From the NCBI GenBank assembly GCA_048594975.1, contig JBMDXQ010000006.1, forward strand, positions 124,001 through 188,000: a stretch of 64,000 nt of DNA, in the 5' to 3' direction. Position 1 is the stretch's first letter. Each line of letters begins with the position of its first letter. Made by a program: the position numbers and the translations under genes. This DNA comes from JBMDXB01 sp048594975. Its GTDB lineage: Bacteria; Acidobacteriota; Vicinamibacteria; Vicinamibacterales; 2-12-FULL-66-21. Below are positions 1-8,183 of the stretch, one piece after another. The notes under the pieces are model-generated. The model saw only the letters and a list, made by a program, of their open reading frames with translations. It made no database searches and was not told the DNA's origin.

Positions 1-607
1 GCCCCGCCCCGACGATGGCGACCGACCGCCCGGTGTCCGCCGCGCGCGGCGGCACGTGGGCGTCGTCCGAGCGTCGATCGACGTCGGCCGCATAGCGATG
101 CAGCGCGGCAATCGCCAGCGGCTCGTCGTGCTCGCAGCGCCGGCAGTTCTCCTCGCACAGCCGCGGGCAGATGCGGCCGAGCGATCCCGGCAGCGCGAGC
201 CGCTCCCCGAGTACGGCCATCGACTGGCGGTTGTCGCCGGCGGCAATCCCGCGCACGAACCCGGGGATGTCGAGCAGCGCCGGGCATGTCGCGGAGCAGG
301 GCGCGACGCATTCGCCCGCGTGATCCGACAAGAGCAGCTCCAGCGCGACCTGCCTCGCCTGCCGCACCTCCGGCGTCGATGCCCGCACGACCATGCCGTC
401 GGCGGCGGGCAGGGCGCAGGCGGGCGCGAGCGTCGGCCGGCCGTGGATCTCCACCACACACAGCGAACAGGACGCCGCGGGATCGAACGTCTCCACGAAA
501 CAGAGCGTCGGGATATCGATCCCCGCCGCGCGCGCCGCCTGCAGCAGCGTCGCGCCGGCGGGAACGTCGACGCGCCGGTCGTCGATGGTGAGCGAGATTG
601 TCGCCAT
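1..607 (-). CDS. GltD-like FAD/NAD oxidoreductase with N-terminal [2Fe-2S] ferredoxin domain (partial)
   Basis: The C-terminus lies beyond the window start, so about 202 residues are visible. Residues 1-75 form a NuoG/HydA-type [2Fe-2S] ferredoxin with Cys in the order C..CSLC..C (CFVETFDPAASCSLC, then PAC). Residues about 95-185 match the N-terminal Fe-S domain of the glutamate synthase small subunit: ECVAPCSATCP, DIPGFVRGI, GRICPRLCEENC. The visible end, SVAIVGAG, starts a Rossmann dinucleotide fold. The start ATG shares one base with the stop of the NuoF-like gene (TGATG), so translation is probably coupled. In known complexes such proteins pass electrons between a NuoEF diaphorase and a second acceptor, sometimes by bifurcation. 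Whether a catalytic subunit follows beyond position 1 is unknown. Confidence 0.85.
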   Translation of the reverse strand, partial: MATISLTIDDRRVDVPAGATLLQAARAAGIDIPTLCFVETFDPAASCSLCVVEIHGRPTLAPACALPAADGMVVRASTPEVRQARQVALELLLSDHAGECVAPCSATCPALLDIPGFVRGIAAGDNRQSMAVLGERLALPGSLGRICPRLCEENCRRCEHDEPLAIAALHRYAADVDRRSDDAHVPPRAADTGRSVAIVGAG

Positions 608-2448
608 CACGCCACCTCGACCGCGGCGTCCTGGCAGACCTGGACGCACATGTCGCACCGCGTGCAGCGCGCGTCGTCGATGACGTGCCGCTCGTAGGGC
701 CGGTACGCGATCGCGCCGACGGGGCAGGCCTGGGCGCAGAGCGTGCAGCCGGTGCAGCGCTCGTTGACGCGATAGTGAATGAGGGCCGGGCACCTCCCGG
801 CCGGGCACCGCTTGTCGTGCAGGTGCGACTCGTACTCGTCGCGGAAATAGCGCAGGGTCGTGGCGACGGGATTGGGAGCAGTCTGCCCGAGCCCGCACAG
901 GCTGCCGCGGCTCACGAACGAGACAAGCGACGCCAGCGACTCCAGGTCGCCGGCCCGGCCGCGCCCCTCGCAGAGCCGATCGAGAATCTCCAGCATCCGC
1001 TTCGTTCCAATGCGGCAGAAGGTGCACTTGCCGCACGACTCGGCCTGGGTGAAGCGCAGGAAGAAGCGGGCGATATCCACCATGCAGTCGCGGTCGTCGA
1101 GGACGACCAGGCCGCCCGAGCCCATGATCGCGCCGGTGCTCGCGAGCGCCTCGTAGTCCACCGGCGTGTCGGCGAGGCGCGCCGGCAGGCAGCCGCCGGA
1201 GGGACCGCCGATCTGCACCGCCTTGAAGGCGCGGCCGTCGCGGATGCCCCCGCCAATCCGTTCGACGATCTCGCGAATGGTGACGCCCATCGGCACCTCG
1301 ATGAGGCCGCTGCGCCGGACCTTGCCCGCCAGCGCGAACACCTTGGTGCCGCGGCTCGTGGGCGTCCCCAGCGCGGCGAATGCTGCCGCGCCGTGGCGGA
1401 CGATCCACGGCACACACGCGAGCGTCTCGACGTTGTTGATCACGGTGGGCCGGCCGCGCAGTCCGCGTTCCACCGGGTACGGCGGGCGGAGCGTCGGCGT
1501 GCCGCGCTGCCCCTCCAGTGAGCGGATGAGCGCGGTCTCCTCCCCGCACACGAACGCGCCGGCGCCCTCGCGCACGCTGAGGCGCAACGAGAAGTCCGAC
1601 CCGAGGATCCGGTCGCCGAGCCAGCCGGCTGCCTCCGCCTGCGCGAGCGCCGTGCGGATGCGCTCGACGGCCAGCGGGTACTCCGCGCGCACGTAGAAGT
1701 ACCCCTGGCTCGCGCCGGTGGCGTAGGCGGCGATGGCGAGCCCTTCGACGACACGGTGGGGATCGGATTCGAGGACGAGGCGATCCATGAACGCGCCGGG
1801 GTCGCCTTCGTCGCCGTTGCAGACCACGTACTTGACGGGCGAGGCCTGCGCGCGGGCCAGCGCCCATTTGCGCCCGGTGGGAAAGCCCGCACCGCCACGG
1901 CCGCGCAGCCCCGAATCGGCAATCTCCCCGACCACCTCATCGGGCGCCAGGCGACGGATGCAGGCTTCGAGCGCGACGTAGCCGCCGCGAGCCGTGTACT
2001 CGTCGATGTTCGCCGGGGCGATTTCGCCGCAGTTCTCGAGCACGATCCGATGCTGGCCGGCGAGGTAGGCGGCCGGCTCGCCGGACCGGAGGTCCATCGC
2101 GATGTAGCTGGGCGCCGCGCCATTGCGCCCGCGCCAATCGGCAAGCGCCGCCGCGCCGCGCCGTGCGTGCGCGGCGATGCCGTGCGGGCTCACCCGGGTG
2201 CGCGCCAGTTTCCGTGCGCCCTCGGGCGTGACCTGGCCGTACAGCGCGCGGGTGCCGTTCTCGCCGACGATTTCCACCATCGGCGACCAGTGGCACATGC
2301 CGTTGCACCCGACCGGCTTCAGCAGGCCGGCGACTCCGGCCAGCCGCAGCTCGTCGGCCAGCGCGGCCTGCACCTGCTCGGCGCCCGCCGCGACGCCGCA
2401 CGAGCCGAGCACGACGCGAATCTCCACGGCTCGCCCCGCGGCCCTCAT
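607..2448 (-). CDS. NuoF-like NADH-binding diaphorase subunit with C-terminal 2[4Fe-4S] ferredoxin
   Basis: A protein of 613 residues. Residues 1-60 are a thioredoxin-like Fe-S domain (SCGVAAGA, later GCNGMCHW) with only three of the usual four Cys. The NADH/FMN core follows (GRGGAGFPTGRKW near 183; NGDEGDPGAF near 211), then the SLBB region and the [4Fe-4S] ligands ESCGKCTFC with the distant SLCG. The last 55 residues hold two classical [4Fe-4S] motifs (CTGCTLCAQACP, CTRCDMCVQVC). This order matches HndC/HydB-type subunits of NAD-linked hydrogenases and formate dehydrogenases, not respiratory NuoF. The start ATG at 2448 overlaps the stop of the NuoE-like gene by 4 nt. The open frame continues upstream, but that part is a shadow of the neighbour. 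Predicted role: cytoplasmic oxidation or reduction of NAD(H). Confidence 0.93.
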   Translation of the reverse strand: MRAAGRAVEIRVVLGSCGVAAGAEQVQAALADELRLAGVAGLLKPVGCNGMCHWSPMVEIVGENGTRALYGQVTPEGARKLARTRVSPHGIAAHARRGAAALADWRGRNGAAPSYIAMDLRSGEPAAYLAGQHRIVLENCGEIAPANIDEYTARGGYVALEACIRRLAPDEVVGEIADSGLRGRGGAGFPTGRKWALARAQASPVKYVVCNGDEGDPGAFMDRLVLESDPHRVVEGLAIAAYATGASQGYFYVRAEYPLAVERIRTALAQAEAAGWLGDRILGSDFSLRLSVREGAGAFVCGEETALIRSLEGQRGTPTLRPPYPVERGLRGRPTVINNVETLACVPWIVRHGAAAFAALGTPTSRGTKVFALAGKVRRSGLIEVPMGVTIREIVERIGGGIRDGRAFKAVQIGGPSGGCLPARLADTPVDYEALASTGAIMGSGGLVVLDDRDCMVDIARFFLRFTQAESCGKCTFCRIGTKRMLEILDRLCEGRGRAGDLESLASLVSFVSRGSLCGLGQTAPNPVATTLRYFRDEYESHLHDKRCPAGRCPALIHYRVNERCTGCTLCAQACPVGAIAYRPYERHVIDDARCTRCDMCVQVCQDAAVEVA

Positions 2449-3344
2449 CGGCGCGCCACGACCGCGCTCAGCGCCGCGCACGCCGTGTCGGGCGTGAAGC
2501 GCCCCTCGGTCGCCTTGTCGATCATCAGGACAGGTGCCAGGCTGCAGCAGCCGAGGCACGCGACTTGGTCGATCGTGAACAGCCCGTGCGGATCCGTGTC
2601 CGCGCCGTCGGCGATCTCCAGCTGGCGCCGCAGCTCGTCGGTGATCTGCCGCGCGCCGGAGACGTGGCAGGCGGTGCCGTGGCAGATGCGCACGACGTGC
2701 TCGCCCGCCGGTGAGCGGCGGAACCGGGCGTAGAAGGAGGACGTGCCGGCGAGCTGCGCGGGAGTGATGTCGGTCAACTCGCAGACGCGCTGCAGCGCGG
2801 CGTCGGGGAGGTGACGGTAGTGCGATTGAATCGCCTGCAGGATGGCGATCGCCGCCTCGGCGCGGGTCCCTTCCTGCTGCACGAGCCGCTCGACGAACGA
2901 CAGATCGATCGCCGCGGGCGCCGCGGCCAGCGGGCTGGCAGCCGCCACGTCGTGCAGGCTGGTGGCGGCGCGGCGGCTGGAGAGCGTCACGCGCGCCGGC
3001 GGCGGCGGCGCCGGCGGCCGTCGCGGCCCGTGCGCCGTGCGCCACTTGACCGCGCCGATGAACGCTGCGGATGCGGCGATCATCACGAGCGCCAGCACGT
3101 CGGTACGCGCGCGCCGGGCGAGGCGCGCGCTGGTGATGGCGCGCTGCTCGGACTCGAGCACTCGCGCTGCCGCCGGATCGGTGCGGGCCTCCGCCTGCAG
3201 GTCCGCGAGGCGCGCGCTTTCGGCGGCGAGCCGACCCTGCGCCGCGGCATAGTCGCGCACGAGCACGCCCGCCGATGCCAGGATCACGAGCGCCGCCGCG
3301 CAGGCGGCGACGACCGCGGCAGACCGGCGGGTCGCGCGGGTCAT
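2445..3344 (-). CDS. Membrane-anchored NuoE-like [2Fe-2S] protein
   Basis: A protein of 299 residues. The C-terminal 150 residues are a NuoE/24-kDa thioredoxin-like domain with ligands CHGTAC and CLGCC, preceded by the usual helical bundle (FVERLVQQEG..AILQAIQ). Unusually, the N-terminus carries two hydrophobic segments, about residues 8-28 and 79-97. They are separated by a 50-residue Ala/Arg/Glu-rich helix. A short Pro-rich linker follows the second segment. This would anchor the diaphorase to the inner face of the membrane. Ordinary NuoE and HydC lack such anchors. It overlaps both neighbours by ATGA, which supports the ATG at 3344. Inference: it tethers the NuoF-like subunit to the NapH-like protein encoded next to it. 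Confidence 0.9.
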   Translation of the reverse strand: MTRATRRSAAVVAACAAALVILASAGVLVRDYAAAQGRLAAESARLADLQAEARTDPAAARVLESEQRAITSARLARRARTDVLALVMIAASAAFIGAVKWRTAHGPRRPPAPPPPARVTLSSRRAATSLHDVAAASPLAAAPAAIDLSFVERLVQQEGTRAEAAIAILQAIQSHYRHLPDAALQRVCELTDITPAQLAGTSSFYARFRRSPAGEHVVRICHGTACHVSGARQITDELRRQLEIADGADTDPHGLFTIDQVACLGCCSLAPVLMIDKATEGRFTPDTACAALSAVVARR

Positions 3345-4318
3345 ACCGGCGCTCCGACGCGCATCTCGCACGGGCACGAGGCGTAGCAGCGCGCGCAGTA
3401 CAGGCAGTCCTTGCCGACGGCGCGGTGCCTCTCGATGGCGCCGTAGGGGCAGGCATTCGCACACAAGCCGCAATCGAGCTCGCGGCCGGGTGTGATCGTG
3501 ACGCCTCGCCGCGCGAGCCGCGAGCACCACGCCAGCAGCCCGCCGTAGGGGCAGAGGTACCGGCAGTACGGGCGGCCGACGAACATCCCGAGCAGGAGAA
3601 ACCCGCTGCCGATCGCCATCATGTGCGCGAACCCGTCGCGGCGGAAGAAGCCGACGAACGGATCGAAGCGGCAGATGACGAAATCACGCGCGATCGCCGG
3701 CTGCACGGCGAGCAGGATGGCGAGCGCAAGATAGGCGTACTTCAGCAGCCCCAGCGCCGAGTCGAGGCGCCGCGGAACCTGCACCGGCCTGAGGAGCACG
3801 ATCTCCTGGATCGCGCCGAGCGGGCAGACGCCGCCGCAGAACGCCCGTCCGAAAAAGACCGCGACGACGAGCGGAAGGAAGAAGACGGCGGTGACGACGA
3901 TCGGGATGGAGTAGCCGGGGTCGGTGAGCGCCACCGCCACGTTCTGGATCGATCCGATCGGGCAGACGCAGCCCTCGCGGTAGAAGCCGAAGTACGCCAG
4001 CGATGCCGCGGACAGCGTCAGCGCGAGCGCGCGGCTGCGGCGCCGCACGACCAGCCAGATCGCCAGCGCCATCGCGCCCGCCAGCAGGACGACGTCGGCA
4101 ATTTCGAGCCAGTAGCGGCGGGGCTGCGGCCGCTGCACGCCCGGCGTCGCGTAGCCGCCGCCGATCACCTCCTGCTGCGGCGCCACTTCGACCGGCCGCT
4201 CGTACTGAACGGCCTGGGCCAGTGCCGCGGGGGGTGGCAGCAGCAGCGCCAGGACCAGCGCCAGGCGGGCCACGCCGGTCCGCGGAGCGCGAACACAGGC
4301 AGCCCGGGCGGTGATCAT
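3341..4318 (-). CDS. NapH/NosR-type polytopic membrane 4Fe-4S protein
   Basis: A protein of 325 residues with a signal-like first hydrophobic segment and several further membrane helices. It has three membrane-edge Cys motifs of the NapH/NosR/CcoG kind: CVCPIG, CGGVCPLG and CRYLCPYG. Two [4Fe-4S] motifs close the protein (CGLCANACPYG and CLYCARCYASCP). Family members take electrons from quinol, or pass them across the membrane, to periplasmic ferredoxins. The large FMN-binding domain of NosR is absent. The start ATG overlaps the upstream stop by 4 nt. Its place between a Tat-type ferredoxin and a NuoE-like protein suggests it joins a periplasmic and a cytoplasmic half of one complex (inference). 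Confidence 0.9.
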   Translation of the reverse strand: MITARAACVRAPRTGVARLALVLALLLPPPAALAQAVQYERPVEVAPQQEVIGGGYATPGVQRPQPRRYWLEIADVVLLAGAMALAIWLVVRRRSRALALTLSAASLAYFGFYREGCVCPIGSIQNVAVALTDPGYSIPIVVTAVFFLPLVVAVFFGRAFCGGVCPLGAIQEIVLLRPVQVPRRLDSALGLLKYAYLALAILLAVQPAIARDFVICRFDPFVGFFRRDGFAHMMAIGSGFLLLGMFVGRPYCRYLCPYGGLLAWCSRLARRGVTITPGRELDCGLCANACPYGAIERHRAVGKDCLYCARCYASCPCEMRVGAPV

Positions 4319-4935
4319 GCGGGCTGGTGCTCCGGCCAGTCCACCGACAGCGCTTCGTCGAGCGGTTGCTGGACGACGGCGTCGTTCGGGCACCTGGTGG
4401 CTATCGCGCAGCGGTTGCAGCCCGCGCAGAGGTCGTGCCGGACCCGCAGGACGATCGAGCCGAGCCCGAGCGGTTCCATGCACGCCTTGGCGCAGATGCC
4501 GCAGCCGTCGCACTTCTCCTCGTCGATGGTGTACTCGTAGAAGTTGTTGGCCGGATCATCGGGATCGACGAGGCCGATGGGCGTGCGGGCGATGGCATCA
4601 CGCGGGCAGAGCTTCTCGCTCGGCAGCCCGCGCTCGTCGACCGCGCTCCTGATGTTGAAGTACGCGGGGCAGATGTAGCAGCGGCCGCACTTCCCGAAGT
4701 TGTTCACCGCCCGCACGGCGGACTGCGCGACGACGCATTCGGTCGTGCACAGGCTGCAGATCGGCGTGCCCGCCTCGCCGAGGCGGCTGTTCACGCAGCG
4801 CGACGCGTCCACCTGCCACACCACCTGCCCGTTGGCTTTCCGGACCAGGAACCCGGCCGTGCTCCCCAGCGCGAGCAGGACCGTACCCCGCGCGACCTTG
4901 CCGAGCGCGTCGCGCCGCGTGATGCCGTCGCTCAT
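4315..4935 (-). CDS. NapG/MauM-like ferredoxin with Tat-type signal
   Basis: A protein of 206 residues. The N-terminus has a twin-arginine motif (TRRDALGK) followed by a hydrophobic stretch (about residues 15-30), so export as a folded Fe-S protein is likely. Cys motifs follow in four groups: CSLCTTEC, CGRCYICP, CDGCGICAKAC and CAGCNRCAIATRCP. Up to four [4Fe-4S] clusters would fit, as in NapG. NapG and NapH work as a pair that moves electrons between the quinol pool and periplasmic acceptors, and here the NapH-like gene follows directly with a 4-nt overlap. The start ATG at 4935 overlaps the stop of the NHL gene. The physiological partner may be one of the two propeller proteins upstream. 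Confidence 0.88.
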   Translation of the reverse strand: MSDGITRRDALGKVARGTVLLALGSTAGFLVRKANGQVVWQVDASRCVNSRLGEAGTPICSLCTTECVVAQSAVRAVNNFGKCGRCYICPAYFNIRSAVDERGLPSEKLCPRDAIARTPIGLVDPDDPANNFYEYTIDEEKCDGCGICAKACMEPLGLGSIVLRVRHDLCAGCNRCAIATRCPNDAVVQQPLDEALSVDWPEHQPA

Positions 4936-5756
4936 GCCGCCTCCGGTTCGAACACCCGGATCTCCAGGCGCACGGTGTCCACCACGTAGACCACGCCGCG
5001 CGAATCGACGGCGAGATCCATGTTCTTGCAGTTCGGATCGAACCCGCCGTCGGCCACGATCGAGAGCAGCGAGCCGTTGTGGTCGTAGACCTTCACGCGC
5101 GGCCAGGCTTTCTCGGTCACGTAAATGCGTGCACCCGCGACCGCGACGTTCGTCGGGTTGCAGCATCCCGGGAACCCGGCCGGATCGCTGCTGCCGAACC
5201 GACCGAGGTGCCCGAGCAGCCTCCCGTCTGCCGTGTAGCGCTCGACGCGGTGCTTGCCGGGGCTCGCCGCATGGACGAGCCCGAGGCCGTCCACGTCGAA
5301 ATCGAGCACGCCGTTGGGAATGGCGAAGCCGCGGGTGCGGTTGTCGACGCCGATGTCGTTGAGAAACCGGCCCGACGCGTCGTATCGGCGGATGGCGCGG
5401 CCGTGGCTGTCGGCGGCGAGCACGTCGGTGCCCGTGAACCCGATCGCGCAGACGCGTCCGAGCCGCGGCGGATCGCGCCAGGTGGCGAGCAGCCGCCCGG
5501 CGCGATCGAAGATCTCGATCTGCCGCGATTCGCCCGCGAACACGCGCCCGTCTGGCGCAACCGCCACCGCGAACGGCTGGCTGGCGGCCGGCCAGCGGCG
5601 CTGCAGCGTACCATCGGGCCCGAAGATCTTCAGCTCGCGGTCGCCCGCCGCGTACAGGCGATCGTGCGCGTCGACCGTGATGCCGCGCAGCGTCGCCTGG
5701 AACCGGTCGGCGCCGCCGCCGCGCCCCGCGATGCTGCGCGCGTGCCGGTAGCGCAT
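4932..5756 (-). CDS. NHL-repeat beta-propeller protein
   Basis: A protein of 274 residues made of NHL/SMP-30-like blades: repeated units such as ITVDAHDRLYAAG, VAVAPDGRVFAGE and DLAVDSRGVVYVVD, each with a D-x-x-G-R-L type turn. No signal peptide is evident from the ATG at 5756, which lies 7 nt after the stop of the PQQ-like gene. The 3' end overlaps the ferredoxin gene by ATGA. It contains a Cys pair (FPGCCNP) and one further Cys (DPNCKN). No catalytic residues can be assigned. Its position in a tight operon of redox proteins suggests a scaffold or substrate-binding role, but this is inference. Confidence 0.85.
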   Translation of the reverse strand: MRYRHARSIAGRGGGADRFQATLRGITVDAHDRLYAAGDRELKIFGPDGTLQRRWPAASQPFAVAVAPDGRVFAGESRQIEIFDRAGRLLATWRDPPRLGRVCAIGFTGTDVLAADSHGRAIRRYDASGRFLNDIGVDNRTRGFAIPNGVLDFDVDGLGLVHAASPGKHRVERYTADGRLLGHLGRFGSSDPAGFPGCCNPTNVAVAGARIYVTEKAWPRVKVYDHNGSLLSIVADGGFDPNCKNMDLAVDSRGVVYVVDTVRLEIRVFEPEAA

Positions 5757-5763
5757 CCGGCGC

Positions 5764-7020
5764 CTACTTCCCGCGCACGTCGAGCGCGACCATCTTCGTG
5801 AGGTCGCGGACGACCAGCTTGCCGTCTGACAGCGCCATCGGCGCCCACACGTCGGGTCCGTTCAGCACCTGCGCGCGGGCGAGCTCGCGGTAGCCGGTGG
5901 TGTTCGCGTCGAGGAGTCGCAGCATGCCGGTCCGTCCCTCGAGGACGAAGAACATCCCATCGGCGAGCAGGTAGCTTCCGAGTTCGAACGCCGCCTTGCC
6001 GTCGCTCGACCAGGCTTCCTGGCCGTCGAGCCTCAGGCAGGTGAAGAGCCCGCGCTTCTTCTTGCCGACCGCGAACAGGTGCCCCATGTAGAGGATCGGG
6101 GTGTGGACCTCCGAGTTCCACTCGTTCAGCTGCATGTCCCACGCGCGCTCGGCCCTGAAACCCGCGCCGTCGCGCCGCACCCGCACCATCACGGTGCCTG
6201 CGTCGTAGCTCGCCGTCATGAGCACCCGCTCGGCGTCGACCGGCAGGACCGATGGGGCGACGGCGACGTTGAACTTGCGCGGGAACTCCCACAGCAGCTG
6301 CCCGGTCGCGGCGGAAACGCCGAGCGGCCCGTTCAGCGTCCCGAACAGGTACTGCTTCACGCCGCCGAGCGTCGCCGGCATGACCGACGCGTGAGTGAGC
6401 ACGACCTTCCTGTTGTTCGGTGTGCGCCAGATCTCCTTCCCGGTCGCCTTGTCGAGCGCCACCAGGATCGCGTCCCCGCCGGTAGCGATGACGAGGCGGT
6501 CCTGCTCGAGGAGCGGGTTCTGCCCGTTGTACCAGGGAGGAATCGTCGCCTTGTATGCCGCGACGAGGTTCTTCGACCAGAGCTGCTTGCCGGTCCTGGC
6601 GTCGAGGCAGTGGAGCCCGAGCTTCGGATCGAGCGAGAACACGTAGCGGCCGTCGACGGCGGGGACGGTGCGAGTGATCGCGTGGTTCGGCCGGATGACC
6701 CGGCTCTCTGCGAACCGCCAGATCACCTTGCCGTCGGCGAGGGCGCGGGCGTATACCGCCCACTCGCCCCTCTTCTCGTCGTAATCGTTGTGGTAGACGC
6801 GGCCGTTGACTATGGCGGCAGCGGCGTACCCCTGCCCGACGGGGACGCTCCAGAGCACCTTCGGGCCGGCGGACGGCCACTGTCGCAACAGACCGGTTTC
6901 CTTCGACGTGCCGTCGCGGTTCGGGCCGCGGAACTGCGGCCAGTCGTCAGCGGCGGCAGCGGTGGCGCCCGCGACCACAATCCAGCACGCCAGGACAGAA
7001 CAGAGGGCCTTCGGGGTCAC
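5764..7020 (-). CDS. Secreted PQQ-like beta-propeller protein
   Basis: A protein of 418 residues with GTG start and a clear Sec signal peptide (hydrophobic segment ending ATAAAADD). The mature start DWPQFRGPNRDG is the signature of BamB/PQQ-type propellers common in Acidobacteria and Planctomycetes. Blade motifs recur (LDARTGKQLW, LDKATGKEIW, SAATGQLLW). It lacks the extended active site of quinoprotein alcohol dehydrogenases, so true PQQ binding is unproven. It is the first gene of the seven-gene redox operon and probably acts outside the inner membrane. It could be an electron donor, a sensor or an assembly factor for the Fe-S modules downstream. Confidence 0.88.
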   Translation of the reverse strand: MTPKALCSVLACWIVVAGATAAAADDWPQFRGPNRDGTSKETGLLRQWPSAGPKVLWSVPVGQGYAAAAIVNGRVYHNDYDEKRGEWAVYARALADGKVIWRFAESRVIRPNHAITRTVPAVDGRYVFSLDPKLGLHCLDARTGKQLWSKNLVAAYKATIPPWYNGQNPLLEQDRLVIATGGDAILVALDKATGKEIWRTPNNRKVVLTHASVMPATLGGVKQYLFGTLNGPLGVSAATGQLLWEFPRKFNVAVAPSVLPVDAERVLMTASYDAGTVMVRVRRDGAGFRAERAWDMQLNEWNSEVHTPILYMGHLFAVGKKKRGLFTCLRLDGQEAWSSDGKAAFELGSYLLADGMFFVLEGRTGMLRLLDANTTGYRELARAQVLNGPDVWAPMALSDGKLVVRDLTKMVALDVRGK

Positions 7021-7138
7021 GTGGCGGGCCGTGCAAATCCCGGCCCCTGCGTAAGATGGGCCGGAATCGCGCCCTCGTGAGGCGGACGAACGGCGAGGGC
7101 CGTTCAGGGTGACGGGAATCCGTCAGCGAGCGCGAGCC

Positions 7139-7351
7139 CTAGGCGCGCCGCCCGCGCGCGTCCACCGCAGCGGCGTCGGACGGCTCGTCGAGGGCGACCG
7201 CCGACTGCCGTCCGCCCGGCGACGACCCGCGCGGCTGCCGCACGCGCGTGTCCGGCTCATCGTCGAGTGGCGGCAGGCCGGGCGGCGGGAACGGCCCATA
7301 CCGGCGGATCCGCGCCGCGAGTGCTTTCAGGTGCTCCATCAGTGACGGCAT
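7139..7351 (-). CDS. Small hypothetical protein, 70 aa
   Basis: I do not recognise the family. The 70-residue protein begins with an amphipathic helix (SLMEHLKALAARIRRYG), then a Pro-rich segment with acidic residues (PPLDDEPDTRVRQPRG), and ends basic. A strong ribosome binding site (GGAGGA at 7357-7362, 5 nt before the ATG at 7351) supports translation. This stands out because many genes in the window lack a Shine-Dalgarno sequence. It lies between the redox operon and the glutaredoxin-like gene, on the same strand. There are no membrane segments and no Cys. Confidence 0.55.
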   Translation of the reverse strand: MPSLMEHLKALAARIRRYGPFPPPGLPPLDDEPDTRVRQPRGSSPGGRQSAVALDEPSDAAAVDARGRRA

Positions 7352-7451
7352 GAGGGTCCTCCGAATGGGACGCGACCGGTCGATGCCAACCCTGCGGACG
7401 CCGCGAAGACCCGCGTAGACGCGGAGGCGGCGAGGCGGTGCATTCGCGGCA

Positions 7452-7934
7452 TCATCGGCTGTCCCGCGGCGACCCCGCGAGCAGCGCGGCGAGCTGCGCG
7501 GATGTGGCGTTGCCGACGACGCGGTGCCCGTCGACCTCCACCACGGGGACGCTGCGGAGCCCCTTCTCGCGGATAATCTGCGGCCGGAACGTCACGTCGA
7601 TCTCCTCGAGCTCGAACGGCATCTGGCGGCGTAGCTCCTCGAGCCGTCGCCTGACGATCGGGCAGAACGGGCAGACGTTGGCGCTGTAGAGACGTACGCG
7701 CACCGTGCGTCGCGGCAGCACCGCCGCATCCGCGGGTGTATCGGCGACCGACCCGTATCCCATCCATCGCGAGAGTCGGGGAAAGTGACGCACGTAGAGG
7801 ACCTGCGCCGCCGCGCCCACGACGATGACGAGGATGCCGGCCGCGGCGCCCGAGCGAATGCCGACGAGGACCGCCAGGAGGGGGAGTCCAACCCACGTGA
7901 GCCAGATCATCGAGAGATGGCAGCGCTGCTCCAT
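7452..7934 (-). CDS. Membrane-anchored glutaredoxin/thioredoxin-like protein
   Basis: A protein of 160 residues. Two adjacent hydrophobic segments lie in the first 50 residues (MIWLTWVGLPLLAVLVG; AAGILVIVVGAAAQVLYV). A glutaredoxin-fold domain follows, with the active-site-like motif CPFC in VRLYSANVCPFCPIV, a cis-Pro loop (SVPVVEVDG) and a terminal GNATSAQL helix. The redox site is probably cytoplasmic. Start choice is unsure: ATG at 7934 or at 7910, neither with a good ribosome binding site. Its closeness to the redox operon may or may not be meaningful. Confidence 0.75.
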   Translation of the reverse strand: MEQRCHLSMIWLTWVGLPLLAVLVGIRSGAAAGILVIVVGAAAQVLYVRHFPRLSRWMGYGSVADTPADAAVLPRRTVRVRLYSANVCPFCPIVRRRLEELRRQMPFELEEIDVTFRPQIIREKGLRSVPVVEVDGHRVVGNATSAQLAALLAGSPRDSR

Positions 7935-8183
7935 TGGCTGTCAGCCGTTCCCCTTCGTCCGAGCCCGGCGCGGAACAGCCACCCCCCGTTGGCCAAAGCC
8001 GGTTCCGCCGAACGCCGGCTCGGCATTCTCAGACGTGTCGTTGCGCCCGCTTGCGTACGCACCGGCGCCGGGAGGCATCCTCTCGCAGCATCTCAACCTG
8101 GAACCGGACCTCGAGTTCCGCTGAGGCAGATCGGCGTTCGTTTTACATGCTCATGTTGGCATAGGCACCCGGCCACGGCCGAT

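Noticed and set aside
2449..3462. N-terminal extension of the NuoF-like frame
   Set aside because: It lies inside the NuoE-like gene in another frame. The ATG at 2448 with its ATGA overlap is the credible start.
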